This document shows, piece after piece, positions 20,771-32,137 of a stretch of DNA of 64,000 nucleotides. Position 1 is the stretch's first letter; every line of letters starts with the position of its first letter. Source of the DNA: Apodospora peruviana (lineage: Eukaryota; Ascomycota; Sordariomycetes; Sordariales; Lasiosphaeriaceae); the NCBI GenBank assembly GCA_033439685.1, contig JAUEDM010000005.1, forward strand, positions 3,658,001 through 3,722,000, written 5' to 3'. A program made the position numbers and the translations under genes. Under the pieces are notes generated by a model. The model ran no database searches and had not been told where the DNA came from. It saw only the letters and a program-made list of their open reading frames with translations.

Positions 20771-23700
20771 ATGCCCCTACCCCGTTCTCCCGTGGCGCCT
20801 TCGACCCAGAATCAAAATCCACCGCCAACAAACGCGATTTCGACAACCACACCGCCGGAGCCCACGGGATACGCTGGCACACCGTCTTTCTCCTCACCCT
20901 CGCCGCGAAAAAGGCTGACGAACCGGGATTTTGCGAGCCCCTCGGGGAACAGTTACCACCACCGCTTCCTGTCGCTCGACAGCAGAGTACCTGCAGCTCA
21001 GCCGGCATATCCAAATCCGCACGTCGAGTCTGCCGCGACCGCCAATCGCCGGCCATCCTACACCCCCTTTCCTCCTGAGCCCCTCACGCCGACATTACTG
21101 CTGCCCCCCGAGCCGACCGCACGGGAGACATCTTCGGCCTGCCGCGACACCTTCAATGAATCGACGTCCCCAACCAGTGCCCCATATCCGGTTAAAGAAC
21201 TCGAGCCTCCGCGCGCGAGTGGTCGTTCACGGTCCAGTAGTGCGGGTGCCCTGAGCGACAGCTTTCGCAATCTCAACCGCTGGTCTGCATCCACCACATC
21301 GAGTCGCACCTCCACCGGTTTTACGAGCTTGACAAAGCGTATTAGCATTGAAGTTTTCGGGGGAAAAGGCGGTTCTCCCAAACAAAAATCACATAGGAGC
21401 CGGCCTTCAACATCGAGCCTCTCGCCTCGACAGACCGCCTCCGCCCGAACCCGACCCGAGTCCCCTCCACCCGCGCCGGTTCCGCCTCTGCAGAGCTTGC
21501 CGCAGATTTCGATTGGGCCATCACTGGAGGAAGAGGTTCGACAGACCAATGTGCTAAGCAGAGATTCCCCGATTCCCCGCCCCCGATTTCTCCTTCGTCC
21601 GAGCGACGACACGGGGCTTTATTGGGATGGTGCACCGCAAATACCGGAGGATAACTCGGGACTATCGTCGCAGCTAGACCCTGCCAAGTCGCTGCTCCCA
21701 GCGGCGACGATTACCCCAGGAAATACGATGCCGTACACGCAAAATGGCGAGTCGAGGGGGCACTCTCGGAATCGGTCAAATGGTGCCAATGGCAGTACCG
21801 ATACCAATTCATCGACCAAGAATCGAGACCGCGGGGAACGTGATCGCGGGAATCGAGGTCCATCTCAACGGACCATGTTGTCCAAGGCGCTACAAAAAGC
21901 AAATACTGCTGTAGAACTCGACAATGCACAAAACACGGAAGGCGCAAGGAGGGCGTACTCTGAAGCATGTAACCTTCTCCAGCAGGTCCTCGAACGAACA
22001 TCAGCCGAGGAGGACAGAAAGAAGCTGGAGGCTATTGTGAGTTTTCCTTAAATCATCTCTCCTCATCTCTCCTCATCTCATTCTGTGAAGTATTCTGGCT
22101 CTGACTTTTGCGCGTCTGCGCATCCTAACCAGTATACTCTGTATATGAGCCGCATCTCGGACCTTGACGAGCAATTCGCTGGGCAAGATTTCGTTGACAA
22201 GGAGTTGCCGCGACGACCCGAAAGCGGCGATAACCAGGAATTCACCGGAAGTCAAATTAACAGGACTGAGGGAGATTTAGGGGCAGAGGAAAGATCACCC
22301 AGATCAGCCAGGGATCTAGACTTCGAGAGGGATTTGACGATACCGAGTTACTCTGTCCCGATGTCAGCGGCAAGGCGCCCATCCTCCTCCAAGGGCCCGC
22401 CCGGCCTCTCGATACTGTCGGCACAGACCGCGACTGAACCGAGAGACGGTACGACGTCATCACTACCCAACCAATACAGCCTGCAATCAGCATTTTCACG
22501 ATCTAGGTTAGGCGGTGGCTCAACTTTACAACCACACACAGAGAGTGGATATATGCCACCTCCGTTATCGCCACGGAGACCGCCATCCCCGGCCAAACCG
22601 CCTCCGCCTCCACCCCAGCGAGAGAGCCCTGAAAGACCAGTCCGCCCCGAGTATTACATGACGGGAGCAAATCTAGCGCCAAGTGGCACCGCGAATGGCC
22701 ACAAGCGAGGCACCAGCCATGAATCAATATCCTGGCTGGATCCCATTGACGAATCCGGGGGATCGAGCGCATCGTCGGTCCATTCGAGATCGTCGTCGTT
22801 AAGAATAAGAAGGAAGCACATACGAGCCGCTAGCGGGGATACCGAGGCTGAATTCGATGCGGCATTAGACGATGCTATTGAAGCGGCATATGATGATGGC
22901 TTTGAGCCTGAGACCCAATATGGCGCGAGCAGGTACCAGGAGGATACCGAGGTGGCAGTAGCGAATACCCTTAGACGAGTAGAGCTCGCGAGAGAACGAG
23001 TACGGGAATCAGAGAGGGAGGCATTGGTAGAAGCAAACGAGAGGGAGAAGAGGTTGAGACTGCAACAGCAAATAGAGGATGAGGAGTACAGGCGGCAGGA
23101 GGGCTTAGCCGAGGACTTCTATGACGGCAATAGCTCCGAAGACGAGGAGCGGATGCTGGAGGAGATGACCAATGGCTATGTGATCGAAGACTTCGCCTTT
23201 GCACCGAACTCGAAGCCATCGGTGCCGCGGGAGTCCGACTCGAGCGGCTTGACAAGCCGGACATGGCACAGCTCCATGGGCTCCAACCCTCCTACCGCCA
23301 CCACGGTCCTTACCACGGTGAGCGAGAATACGGTGCTCCCTCAGCCAAAAGGCCCTGTGCCACCACCTCCAACTCAACCACTGCCCCAACTCCCACCACA
23401 GCCGTCATCAGCAGGATCTCAAGGCTCGAGTCAAAGTGTACGGAACCGGCGGCTTTCGGGGCAGAACCCGAAGCAACTGAAGATTGAGACGACCAAGATC
23501 GCGCCAGCAGCGCCAGCAACTGCCGGAGCCGCAATTCCCCAGCAGCCAAGGACAAGCAGCTACATCGTCCAGCAACGGCAGGCTTTGTCGGCCGGCCCGA
23601 ACCGCACCACTGGCCCGCTGTCCTCGAGACCGTCCGTCTCACCCGCCCCAGGGACAATGGATGGATCAGCCACTCCACCACTGCCCACCGGATTTGTGCA

Positions 23701-24992
23701 AGAGGATTTACCTCGCTCAGGTTCGCCCTCAGTCGCACGACCGGGTCTCAGAAAGAATTTCTCGTCCTCAAGTCTAAGGAGCATGAAGTCCAGGAATCTG
23801 TCGGTTTCGCACATTGATGACGCTTCTGATCTTTCGCCAGGCACCCCATTGAGCAACCAGTATGGCATTGGCGGCTCAGCCACTCGGTTGCCAGCTCTTC
23901 CTTCCATCCCAACTCCTCTCGTGGGAACCTTCCGGGAGAGATCCGACACGTCAGCCACAGGCGGCCTGCATTTGTTCGACAACGGATTCCATTCGCCCAG
24001 CAGCCCAGGTTCTCCCAATCTAATGCTTCCAGACGCCCCTGCCCCGCTCGAGCCCTGCCCGAACGACGTCATGCTTCGACCATTCTGGCTGATGCGGTGT
24101 CTATACCAGACGCTCTGCCATCCTCGCGGAGGCTATCTCAGTAACAAGCTCTTCGTGCCACGTGAGGTCTGGCGAGTTAAGGGTGTAAAGCTGAAGAATG
24201 TGGAGGACAAGATCGCCAACTGTGACTACCTCACGGCGGCTCTGCAGAAACTCGGCAAGGTGGATACCTGTGATGCGGATGCCGTCCTAGAGGAAATGCA
24301 GGCACTCGAGGGTGTGCTTGAGCAAGTTCAGGCAACGCTTACCCGAAAGCTCGGCAGTGAGGTGGGTGTTCACGGCACCAACGCCATGTTTAAGGACGCC
24401 AGTGCTGTCGAAAACGATGCAGCGGCAATGCTACGGTCGGCAAGTGTCAGCGCCAAAAGCAGCAGTTTCTCGTGGCGACGTCTTCGAAGCAAGAATAGCT
24501 CGGCAAATCTGCCCAACTTGGCCACTTCTTATGGTGGCAAGGGAGGCAGCGGAGGTGCGAGCACTTCGACGACGCCTGTCGATGGCTCTAGCGGAAGAGA
24601 TATACTGTTACCAAGCCTGCCCATGACCACGCATCCGACAAGCCGACCCACAAAGCGCGATATCGGAAGCGTATACTTTTCCGGGCCCAATGCGAATTAC
24701 ATGAGCTCGTTGGCGCGATTGTTTGATGCTGCCCAGTCAATTGGTGAGTTGCCGTTAATTGTGTTTGTGTGCGCCGAGGAGACTTTGCTGACATGTGAAT
24801 CTAGACCAAATCGCTCGCCAGGTCGAGGATCCTGGGCTGCGACACGCCGACAAGACGCAAGTTGGACTCGAGCTTTGTACTAGGCATGCGGCGGAGTTCT
24901 TTGGGTTTTATGTTTGCCGATTCGTGTTGTCTGACTTGACCATGATGCTAGACAAGTTCGTGAAACGCGGGAGCGAGTGGGTCCTCGTTTGA
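20771..24992 (+). CDS. MIT-domain protein
   Basis: Exons 20771-22036, 22133-24743, 24805-24992; 1354 residues. The N-terminal 360 residues are Pro/Ser-rich and disordered. A MIT (microtubule interacting and trafficking) three-helix domain starts near residue 368 (MLSKALQKANTAVELDN) and crosses intron 1 (LEAI|YTLYMSRISDLDEQF). The middle is disordered, with Pro runs (AKPPPPPPQ) and a charged helical stretch (LRRVELARERVRESEREALV). The last 280 residues are folded and Cys/Trp-containing (NDVMLRPFWLMRCLYQTLCH, PREVWRVKGVKLKNVEDKI, LARLFDAAQSIDQIARQVED). MIT domains bind ESCRT-III tails, so a trafficking role is inferred. The C-terminal domain is conserved in fungal MIT proteins but I know no assigned activity. 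The intron 2 read-through frame would end early. Confidence 0.82.
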
Positions 24993-25629
24993 ACCTGTGT
25001 TTGGGAGCGATTTCAAACAAGTGTATATTTGAGATGACATGAGAGGATTGAGGAAACGAAAGATGAGGGGTGTTGGGATGATGGTCAGGTACGCATGGGA
25101 TGTGGCGAACTGGCTAACCTTAGGACCTTTTTATGATCCCCTGTGAATGCATGCCGAGATGAAGTTCGCGAGGCCATTGCCATTCGAGTACGGCGGAGAT
25201 GGGACGACGGAGTTGTGAAGGGAGTCGAATGTACAGTTGTACACGACCTGTTTATAGGGAGGAGTGGAAGACGCGTAGCACCGTGGATGAATCGGAGGGA
25301 ATGTTAATGTTCGTGCCCTGGAAAGTGAGGAAGGTGTTTTATATATACTTGTACAAAGTACTTTTCTGATGATACGTGTTTGTGGGACTTTAAGATAAAT
25401 GGGATGCTGGCGCAGGTACCATATACTTCTGTACCTCCGATAAGAGATAAGCGAGGGACTTCGCGATTTTTGAGCTTTGAGCTTCTGTCCCGCCCATGCA
25501 CTCCCGCGACTGACGACAGGCACGCCGATTTTGAGACGTAACGGATTTGCTCGACTCACACTCGCTCCGCATATATACCTGCCCTTTATTCTTTCCATGA
25601 TAACGTAAAGTGTTCAGTTTACCAATTGG
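24993..25629. other. Intergenic region between MIT and GUF1 genes
   Basis: 640 bases with the 3' flank of the MIT gene and the promoter of GUF1. A minus-strand frame at 25131-25598 has no recognisable content. Confidence 0.5.
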
Positions 25630-28119
25630 ATGCGTGGCGCGCGCCCCAGTTCCTGTTCCGACGTCCTCCTCATGCGACCATGTCTCTTTGAACGTCGTCT
25701 GCCGCCGCTGCCTCGATGGCCCGCTGGAAGGGTTCTTGCGAGTGGAGGAGGTGATATTCTACTGTCGCAGCAGCCGAAGCGGTCGTTTATCTTGGGTGTC
25801 GACAGACGAAAGGAATTGCTGCCGCCCAGCAGCCGCAGCAATAGCGAGGGTACGATACGGCTCCTACCAATACAAGAGCAGCGGTTACAAACGACGAATA
25901 AGTGGAGGAGGCGGGAATACAGCAGCAGCAGTAGCAGTGCTGCCAGCACCGCAAGTAATAATAATAATGGAGGGGCTTTACCGAGCGGAGGAGGAGGAGG
26001 GCGGACGAAGTCGACGACGGTTAATAGCACAAAGGTGGTAACCACCACGGACCTGGAGAAACGGATCGCCGCCATACCGATCGAACGGTACCGGAACTTT
26101 TGCATTGTCGCGCATATTGACCACGGCAAGAGTACTTTGAGCGATCGGTTGCTGGAGCACACGGGGACGATCAGTGCTAGCGATGGGAACAAGCAGATTC
26201 TGGTACGTTTTACCTGACCTTGTGCGGTGGATGGGGTGGTGGACGGGAGGGTTCGAGGAAGATGCCACAGAGGAAGAGGTGGTCACATATTTACCAGGGG
26301 AAAATGGAAGTCAAGCACGGAGAAGGCTGCTGACATAGAACAGGACAAACTAGACGTTGAACGGGAGCGCGGCATCACCGTGAAAGCCCAGACCTGTACC
26401 ATGATCTACCGCTACGCCCACGACGGGCACGACTACCTCCTCCACCTCGTCGACACCCCCGGCCACGTTGACTTTCGCGCCGAGGTCACGCGCTCATACG
26501 CCTCGTGCGGCGGCGCACTTCTCCTCGTCGACGCGTCGCAGGGCGTGCAGGCGCAAACAGTCGCCAACTTCCACCTCGCATTCGCCGAAGGGCTCACGCT
26601 CGTCCCTGTCATCAACAAGATCGATCTCGAGTCCGCAGACGTCGGGCGCGCGCTGGAACAGATCGAGGTCGCCTTCGAGCTGGACCCGACGAAAGCGGTC
26701 AAGGTCAGCGCCAAGACGGGCGTAGGGATAAACGGTATCCTACCGGCCGTCATCCAGAACATACCCCCGCCCGTGGGCGACCCGAACAAGCCACTGCGGA
26801 TGCTGCTGGTGGACTCGTGGTACGACACCTTCAGGGGTGTTGTCCTGCTCGTGCGCGTCTTTGACGGGCAGGTCCGGGCGGGCGACAAGCTGGTCAGTTT
26901 CGCGACGGGCAACCAATACACGGTCGGCGAGGTGGGCATCCAGTACCCCAACCAGGTGCCGCAGACCACGATCCGCGCGGGGCAGGTCGGCTACATCTTT
27001 TTCAATCCCGGCATGAAGCGGATCCAGGACGCCAAGATCGGCGACACGTTTACCAACGTGGGGTGCGAGGGCGTGGTGGAGCCGTACCCTGGATTCGAGG
27101 AGCCGAAGCCCATGGTGTTTGTGGCTGCGTTCCCGACAGACCAGAGCCACTACCAGAAGCTGGCTGACAGTATCGGGCAGCTCGTGCTCAACGACCGCAG
27201 CGTCACGCTGCAGAAGGATTCGTCGGAAGCGTTAGGGGCCGGGTGGCGGCTGGGGTTCTTGGGCAGTCTGCACTGCTCCGTGTTCCAGGACCGGCTGCGC
27301 CAGGAGCACGGCGCCGATGTCATCATCACGGAGCCGTCGGTGCCGACCAAGCTCGAGTATGCCGACGGCACGGAGCTGGTGATCACAAACCCGGCCGAGT
27401 TCCCCGAGCCGTCCGAGGACCACCGGATGCGGTCGGCCAAAATCTTCGAGCCTGTCGTCAGGGCGACGGTCGCGCTCCCCGAGGACTATTACGGCAAGGT
27501 GATTGAGCTACTGGAGGCGGCGCGGGGCACGAACGAGGGGATCGAGTTCTTTGGGAACCAGGTGATTATGAAGTACGAGATTCCCGCGGCGAGTCTGGTG
27601 GATGATTTGTTTGGTAAACTCAAAGGCGCCACGAAGGGGTACGCGACGCTCGACTACGAGGATGCCGGGTGGCGGGAGAGCGATCTTGTCAAGCTGAATT
27701 TGCTGGTGAATAAGGTGGCTGTTGACGCAATTGCGAGGATCGTGCATCGCAGCCAGGCGGTGCGGTTGGGGAGGGCGTGGGTGGAGAAGTTTAAGCAGCA
27801 TGTCTCGAGGCAGATGTTTGGTATGTTTATTGTCTTTGTCATATTTGTTTCTGATATCTCTCCATATTTTGTTGGCGCGCTAACATTATCTTACTTCCGC
27901 ACAACAGAAATCATCATACAGGCTCAGGCGGGGAGGCAGATCGTGGCGCGAGAGACGCTCAAGCCGTTCCGCAAGGACGTGCTCGCCAAGCTGCACGCCA
28001 GCGATATCAGCCGGCGTAGGAAACTGCTCGAGAGGCAAAAAGAGGGGCGGAAGAAGCTGCGCGCCGTGGGCAACGTTGTCATTGAGCAGTCTTCTTTTCA
28101 GAAGTTCTTGTCGAAATAG
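25630..28119 (+). CDS. GUF1: Translation factor GUF1, mitochondrial (EF-4/LepA)
   Basis: Exons 25630-26202, 26344-27820, 27908-28119; 753 residues. The first ~140 residues are Arg/Ser-rich with few acids, as in a mitochondrial presequence plus spacer. GTPase motifs follow: G1 AHIDHGKST near 161-169, G2 in LDVERERGITVKAQ, G3 DTPGHVDFRAEV, G4 NKIDLESAD, G5 SAKTG. Domain II, the EF-G-like domains and the LepA-specific C-terminal domain (WVEKFKQHVSRQMFEIIIQA, RRKLLERQKEGRKKLRAVG) complete the family. EF-4 binds mitochondrial ribosomes in a GTP-dependent way and promotes faithful translation under stress by back-translocation. Both introns fall where the LepA alignment is continuous. Assignment is secure. 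Confidence 0.95.
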
Positions 28120-29976
28120 ACGGGAGGGACTAACTGGCTGGGGGCATATGATGTACCAATCTGGGTGAGGACGGGTATGTGTTGAGTTAGGTGTACATAT
28201 TGTACAATCAAATGTAAAAGTGCAGTGTCATTACTACATGTATGATAGCTAAACTCAGGAATCCATCCGCTGATGCCGACGAGTCGTCCTCGTCGGGGAG
28301 GCATGCCATTTAGCTTGCGCCGAATCAAGGGCAGGGCTATAACTTGGCATTTTGGGCGACCTGCCCAGGTTTGTAAGCCAGATTCGAGGTCCTAGTTTCC
28401 AACGTAGTAAGTGCGGTGGTGACATTCGTTGTAGATGTATGGGCAACTTGCTCTTCGTGCGGCGTTCTGATGACGGCTAGCCCATACCAAAACACGACAA
28501 ATCGATCCGTGGGCTTAGTTATCATCCAAGGTCGAAATCCAGCCGACACACGAGCTTTCTTAGGTGTTTGATCTAAACGAGTTCTCCAAATCAAGATACG
28601 AGCGCAGCTACACACGGCATCACGTAGCACTCCAAGCCTCCCTTCCCGGCAACTGTTTTCGAGTCAGACGTATACAGTACATGTAGTAATTACACTTCTA
28701 TAGGGGTTTATACAAAATATACACCTACTTGGCTAAACAACTGTCTGTCGTTTGCAAACATCATCTTCTTAAACTCAGCATCTAGACGCGTCAAGGTGTG
28801 GGTAGCCGGGCAGGATTATGTTTCACACACTATACTCGTGTGACTGGTTCGGAGACAGAGTGCGAATATTAGTTAAAGGGTCAGCTTGTACCCGCGCAAA
28901 TAGTATAACTAGTAGTTATGATCTCAGCTTCTCCCTCTGTTGGTGTCCATTCCAACAAGTCAATATAACTGCGCATAAATATCTTTGTGATGCAAGGTCT
29001 TGGTTATGGATGACGAGGACAGTTCGTCGCCTCAACATCGGTTATCTGTTCGGTGTTTCAAAGGATTGCACCGCGAAGAGTGGTGATATACGCGAGCCAG
29101 TCACAGACTTTCCACATTAGCGACCTGTTCCCCGAACCGGGTTGGACACTCATGAATGGATGTCCACCATAGTATACAACAGTGTGTTTCAGTCAGGTGT
29201 TGAAAGTGTGTACGAATCGAGAAAATATGTTTATTGCGTAAGACGCGTAGTTGGTAATATAATCTGGGATACAAGCTAAGCCCGATAAATGAACCACTTA
29301 TTACGTGCTATAGATCTCCTCTCGGAACAGTGCTTCAAGAGCTTCGTAAAGCCGTGGTTGACGGTCACAGACTGAGCGCAGTTCTTACAAACCCTCAGAG
29401 CCTGTGTGTCACGAGACGGGCAATGTGGCAGCCCACGACTAGCTGGGTGCCCAATATTTATGTAGTATTTCTACATGTTAATTTCTTCGGCTCCTCTAAC
29501 ATGGCCTTCCTTGTAGTCCATATGTTTACTATGCCCGTGATCAACGAACCACTGCGGCTATTGGCGCTGTGCTGCTGTCCAGGCTGCCTCCAAATGATAT
29601 TGATTTTAACAACTCCACTCCCAAGCGTGGTACTCAAAGGGAAAACCCCCCAAATGTTAAAAGTAGTAGCGGACACACGTAATCGCTGTTTGGGAATGCG
29701 GAATAGGGAAAACCGATTCTGTTATTAAGTTGATAGCGCGGAGCCCCTTTCCGGCAATTGAGCCTTTCGCTTGGCAACATCCCTTACCAATGACGATGCG
29801 GACCAGCAGATCTGTTTCACGACGCCTATTCGTGCGAAAATTTCCACAGGGATCTGCCTGACTGAGCTGTGCTTGCTGGTTGGAAGATGGGTTTATTGTG
29901 CTATCATATGGGAAAAAGGGAGGTGCCACCTCAGCTTCGTTTTACCCGTACCGTCGCCAGGGGACGAACTCGACGC

Positions 29977-29982
29977 GGCTAA
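29977..29982 (+). promoter_or_regulatory. GGCTAA motif (XlnR/Xyr1-type), distal
   Basis: GGCTAA about 510 bases before the xylanase ATG. XlnR/Xyr1 activators of fungal xylanase genes bind GGCTAA/GGCTAR. A 6-mer is weak evidence on its own; the pairing with the inverted copy at 30209 makes it worth noting. Confidence 0.35.
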
Positions 29983-30208
29983 TAAAGAGAAAAGTTGGAG
30001 AAGGCAAGGAGACCACGATCCCGCACTGCCATGCAAGGCGCACGCGGGGCCCCGCATCCATTCGGGGAATTGAGCGCCGCATGGCGAGGTTTCCTGGACC
30101 GGAATATGGGGGAGCCTGGGGAGGCGATCATCAGGTACGGCACACGGCAAAGACGGAAGGGCAGCAAAGGACGAACGATGACGGGTTGGCTTCGCTTCCT
30201 GGTTCCTG

Positions 30209-30214
30209 TTAGCC
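30209..30214 (-). promoter_or_regulatory. GGCTAA motif (XlnR/Xyr1-type), proximal, inverted
   Basis: TTAGCC on the plus strand is GGCTAA on the minus strand, about 280 bases before the xylanase ATG, in a plausible activator position. Confidence 0.35.
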
Positions 30215-30489
30215 GAATATATCATAAAATCGTGGAGAATATGATGGAAAAGACCAAGCAAACACATAAAATGAGATGTGGGGGCGAGTCTGGGGTCGGT
30301 ACCCCCTTTTCAGTTCCGCTCCAATGCCGTTGTAGCCTGACAATCTTTCTTGGGGAACGCACAGTGCCGTTGCTAATACATAAAGGAGCAGGCACCGGCG
30401 TTCGTGATCTTGCTTCCCAGTGGTCTGTCTCTCTCACCTCCTTTTTTGCTGCCTCTTTCACACCCCTGAACCGGCACCAAAACACAATC

Positions 30490-31614
30490 ATGAAGGCCAC
30501 CCTCGCGTTGTTGCTGGCGCCTCTGCTCGCCGCGGCGGCGCCGTCGGAGCTCGACCCCCGCCAGGCGGCCCAGAGCATCGACAAGCTGATCAAGGCCAAG
30601 GGCAAGCTGTACTACGGCACCTGCACCGACCAGGGCCGGCTGACATCGGGCAAGAACGCGGCCATCATCGACGCCAACTTCGGCCAGGTGACGCCCGAGA
30701 ACAGCATGAAGTGGGAGAGCCTTAACTCCAAGAAGGGCACCTACACCTGGGGCCAGGCCGACTACCTGGTCAACTGGGCCACCGAGCACAACAAGACCGT
30801 CCGCGGGCACACCTTTGTGTGGCACTCGCAGCTCGCCGGCTGGGTCAGCCAGATCCGCGACAAGGCCACCCTGACCTCGACCATCCAGGACCACATCACG
30901 ACCGTCATGACGCGGTACAAGGGCAAGATCAGGGGTTATGTATGTTGTGTCTCTGTTGTTCTGGTTGTGTATATGTGCCCGAGTAGTCAGAGAACTAACT
31001 GAGACAGGATGTCATCAACGAGATGTTCAACGAAGACGGCTCGCTCCGCAGCAGCGTCTTCTCCAACGTGCTCGGCGAAGACTTTGTCGGCATCGCCTTC
31101 AAGGCCGCCCGCGCCGCCGACCCCGACGCTGTGCTCTACATCAACGACTATAACCTCGACAGCCCCAGCGCGAAGAAGCTTACCACCGGCATGGTCGCCC
31201 ACGTCAAGAAGTGGCTCGCCGCCGGCATCCCTATTGATGGCATTGGCTCACAAGGCCACATCACCTCGGGCGGCGGCGCCAACCTCGCGTCGGCCATCAA
31301 GGCGCTGGGCGCGGTCGACGGGATCAAGGAGGTCGCCGTGACGGAACTCGATATCCAGAACAACAACTCAAACGACTACGTCGCTGTGACCAAGGGGTGC
31401 CTGGCGGAGCCCAAGTGCGTCGGTATTACCGTCTGGGGCGTTCGTGATAATGTGAGTTTTACAACGCTTCGGTGTAATATCTATCTATGAGTGGTGACTG
31501 ACCGTGTTTAATGATATGTAGGACTCATGGAGACCCTCGGGCAACCCGCTTCTGTTTGACAGCAGCTACAACCCCAAGGCGGCATATAACGCCATTGTCT
31601 CGGCCCTGCAGTAA
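30490..31614 (+). CDS. Secreted GH10 endo-1,4-beta-xylanase
   Basis: Exons 30490-30939, 31008-31451, 31522-31614; 328 residues, typical for a catalytic-only GH10 enzyme without a CBM. A signal peptide (MKATLALLLAPLLAAAA) precedes the barrel. Family motifs: GQVTPENSMKWE, RGHTFVWHSQLAGWV, acid/base Glu in DVINE (about E155), YINDYNLDS, GIGSQGHI, nucleophile Glu in VTELDIQ (about E263), and WGVRDNDSWRPS. The enzyme cleaves internal xylan bonds outside the cell. One oddity: the residue before DVINE, usually Trp (WDVVNE), reads Tyr across the first splice junction, and no nearby alternative junction restores Trp. Upstream GGCTAA motifs fit xylose-type induction. Confidence 0.95.
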
Positions 31615-32137
31615 ATTGTTTTGATGGGAATTCCGGGTCCTTGTGGAAGTCTATCACTGTACATAAACACCGAAGATGCATTGTCAGCTATCTACTTTCG
31701 TTTTGTAGAGCATTGGAGGACAAACGGGTGAGATAGGGAGAAAGTCGACTTTACCTAGGTAGTAGATACGTAATGCCCCTTTTTCTCCATTGCATGTATT
31801 CCGTGAACCTAAGTCGCCAAGTGTTGCAACAGCCTTAGGAGCCAAACGTGGATGGGCCAATCTAATAAATCGAATGCAGCCAAGAAATGGGTACACTATT
31901 CAGAACTAGTGCTGGAGAAATACGCAAGTCACTCAGCCCCCCACCGTGATGGTGGTGGCTCAGCTCAGGCGTCCTGTCGGTCAGACTTCAACTTCTCAAT
32001 TTTGAACCGGTGTGAAGGGAGATGAAACCAAACTCGAGTTCCGTTCAGTTGCACCACGGTTACCTCGCCACTTCACCAATAACGGTTGAACCACCATTCC
32101 TGTCACAACAAATGTATCATCGTTAAGGAAGCACGCA
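31615..32137. other. Intergenic region between xylanase and HET gene
   Basis: 520 bases. No gene-like frame seen. Holds the xylanase 3' flank and the promoter of the HET gene. Confidence 0.5.

Larger units (their letters stand above)
28120..30489. other. Intergenic region (2.4 kb) with xylanase promoter
   Basis: 28120-29800 is AT-rich and shows no gene-like frame. 29900-30489 is the likely promoter and leader of the GH10 xylanase. It holds two GGCTAA-type motifs in opposite orientation and a TATA-like TACATAAA about 112 bases before the ATG. Confidence 0.5.

Noticed and set aside
20410..21078. 222-codon plus-strand frame overlapping the start of the MIT gene
   Set aside because: Out of frame with the conserved product, no domain, and ends inside the coding exon.
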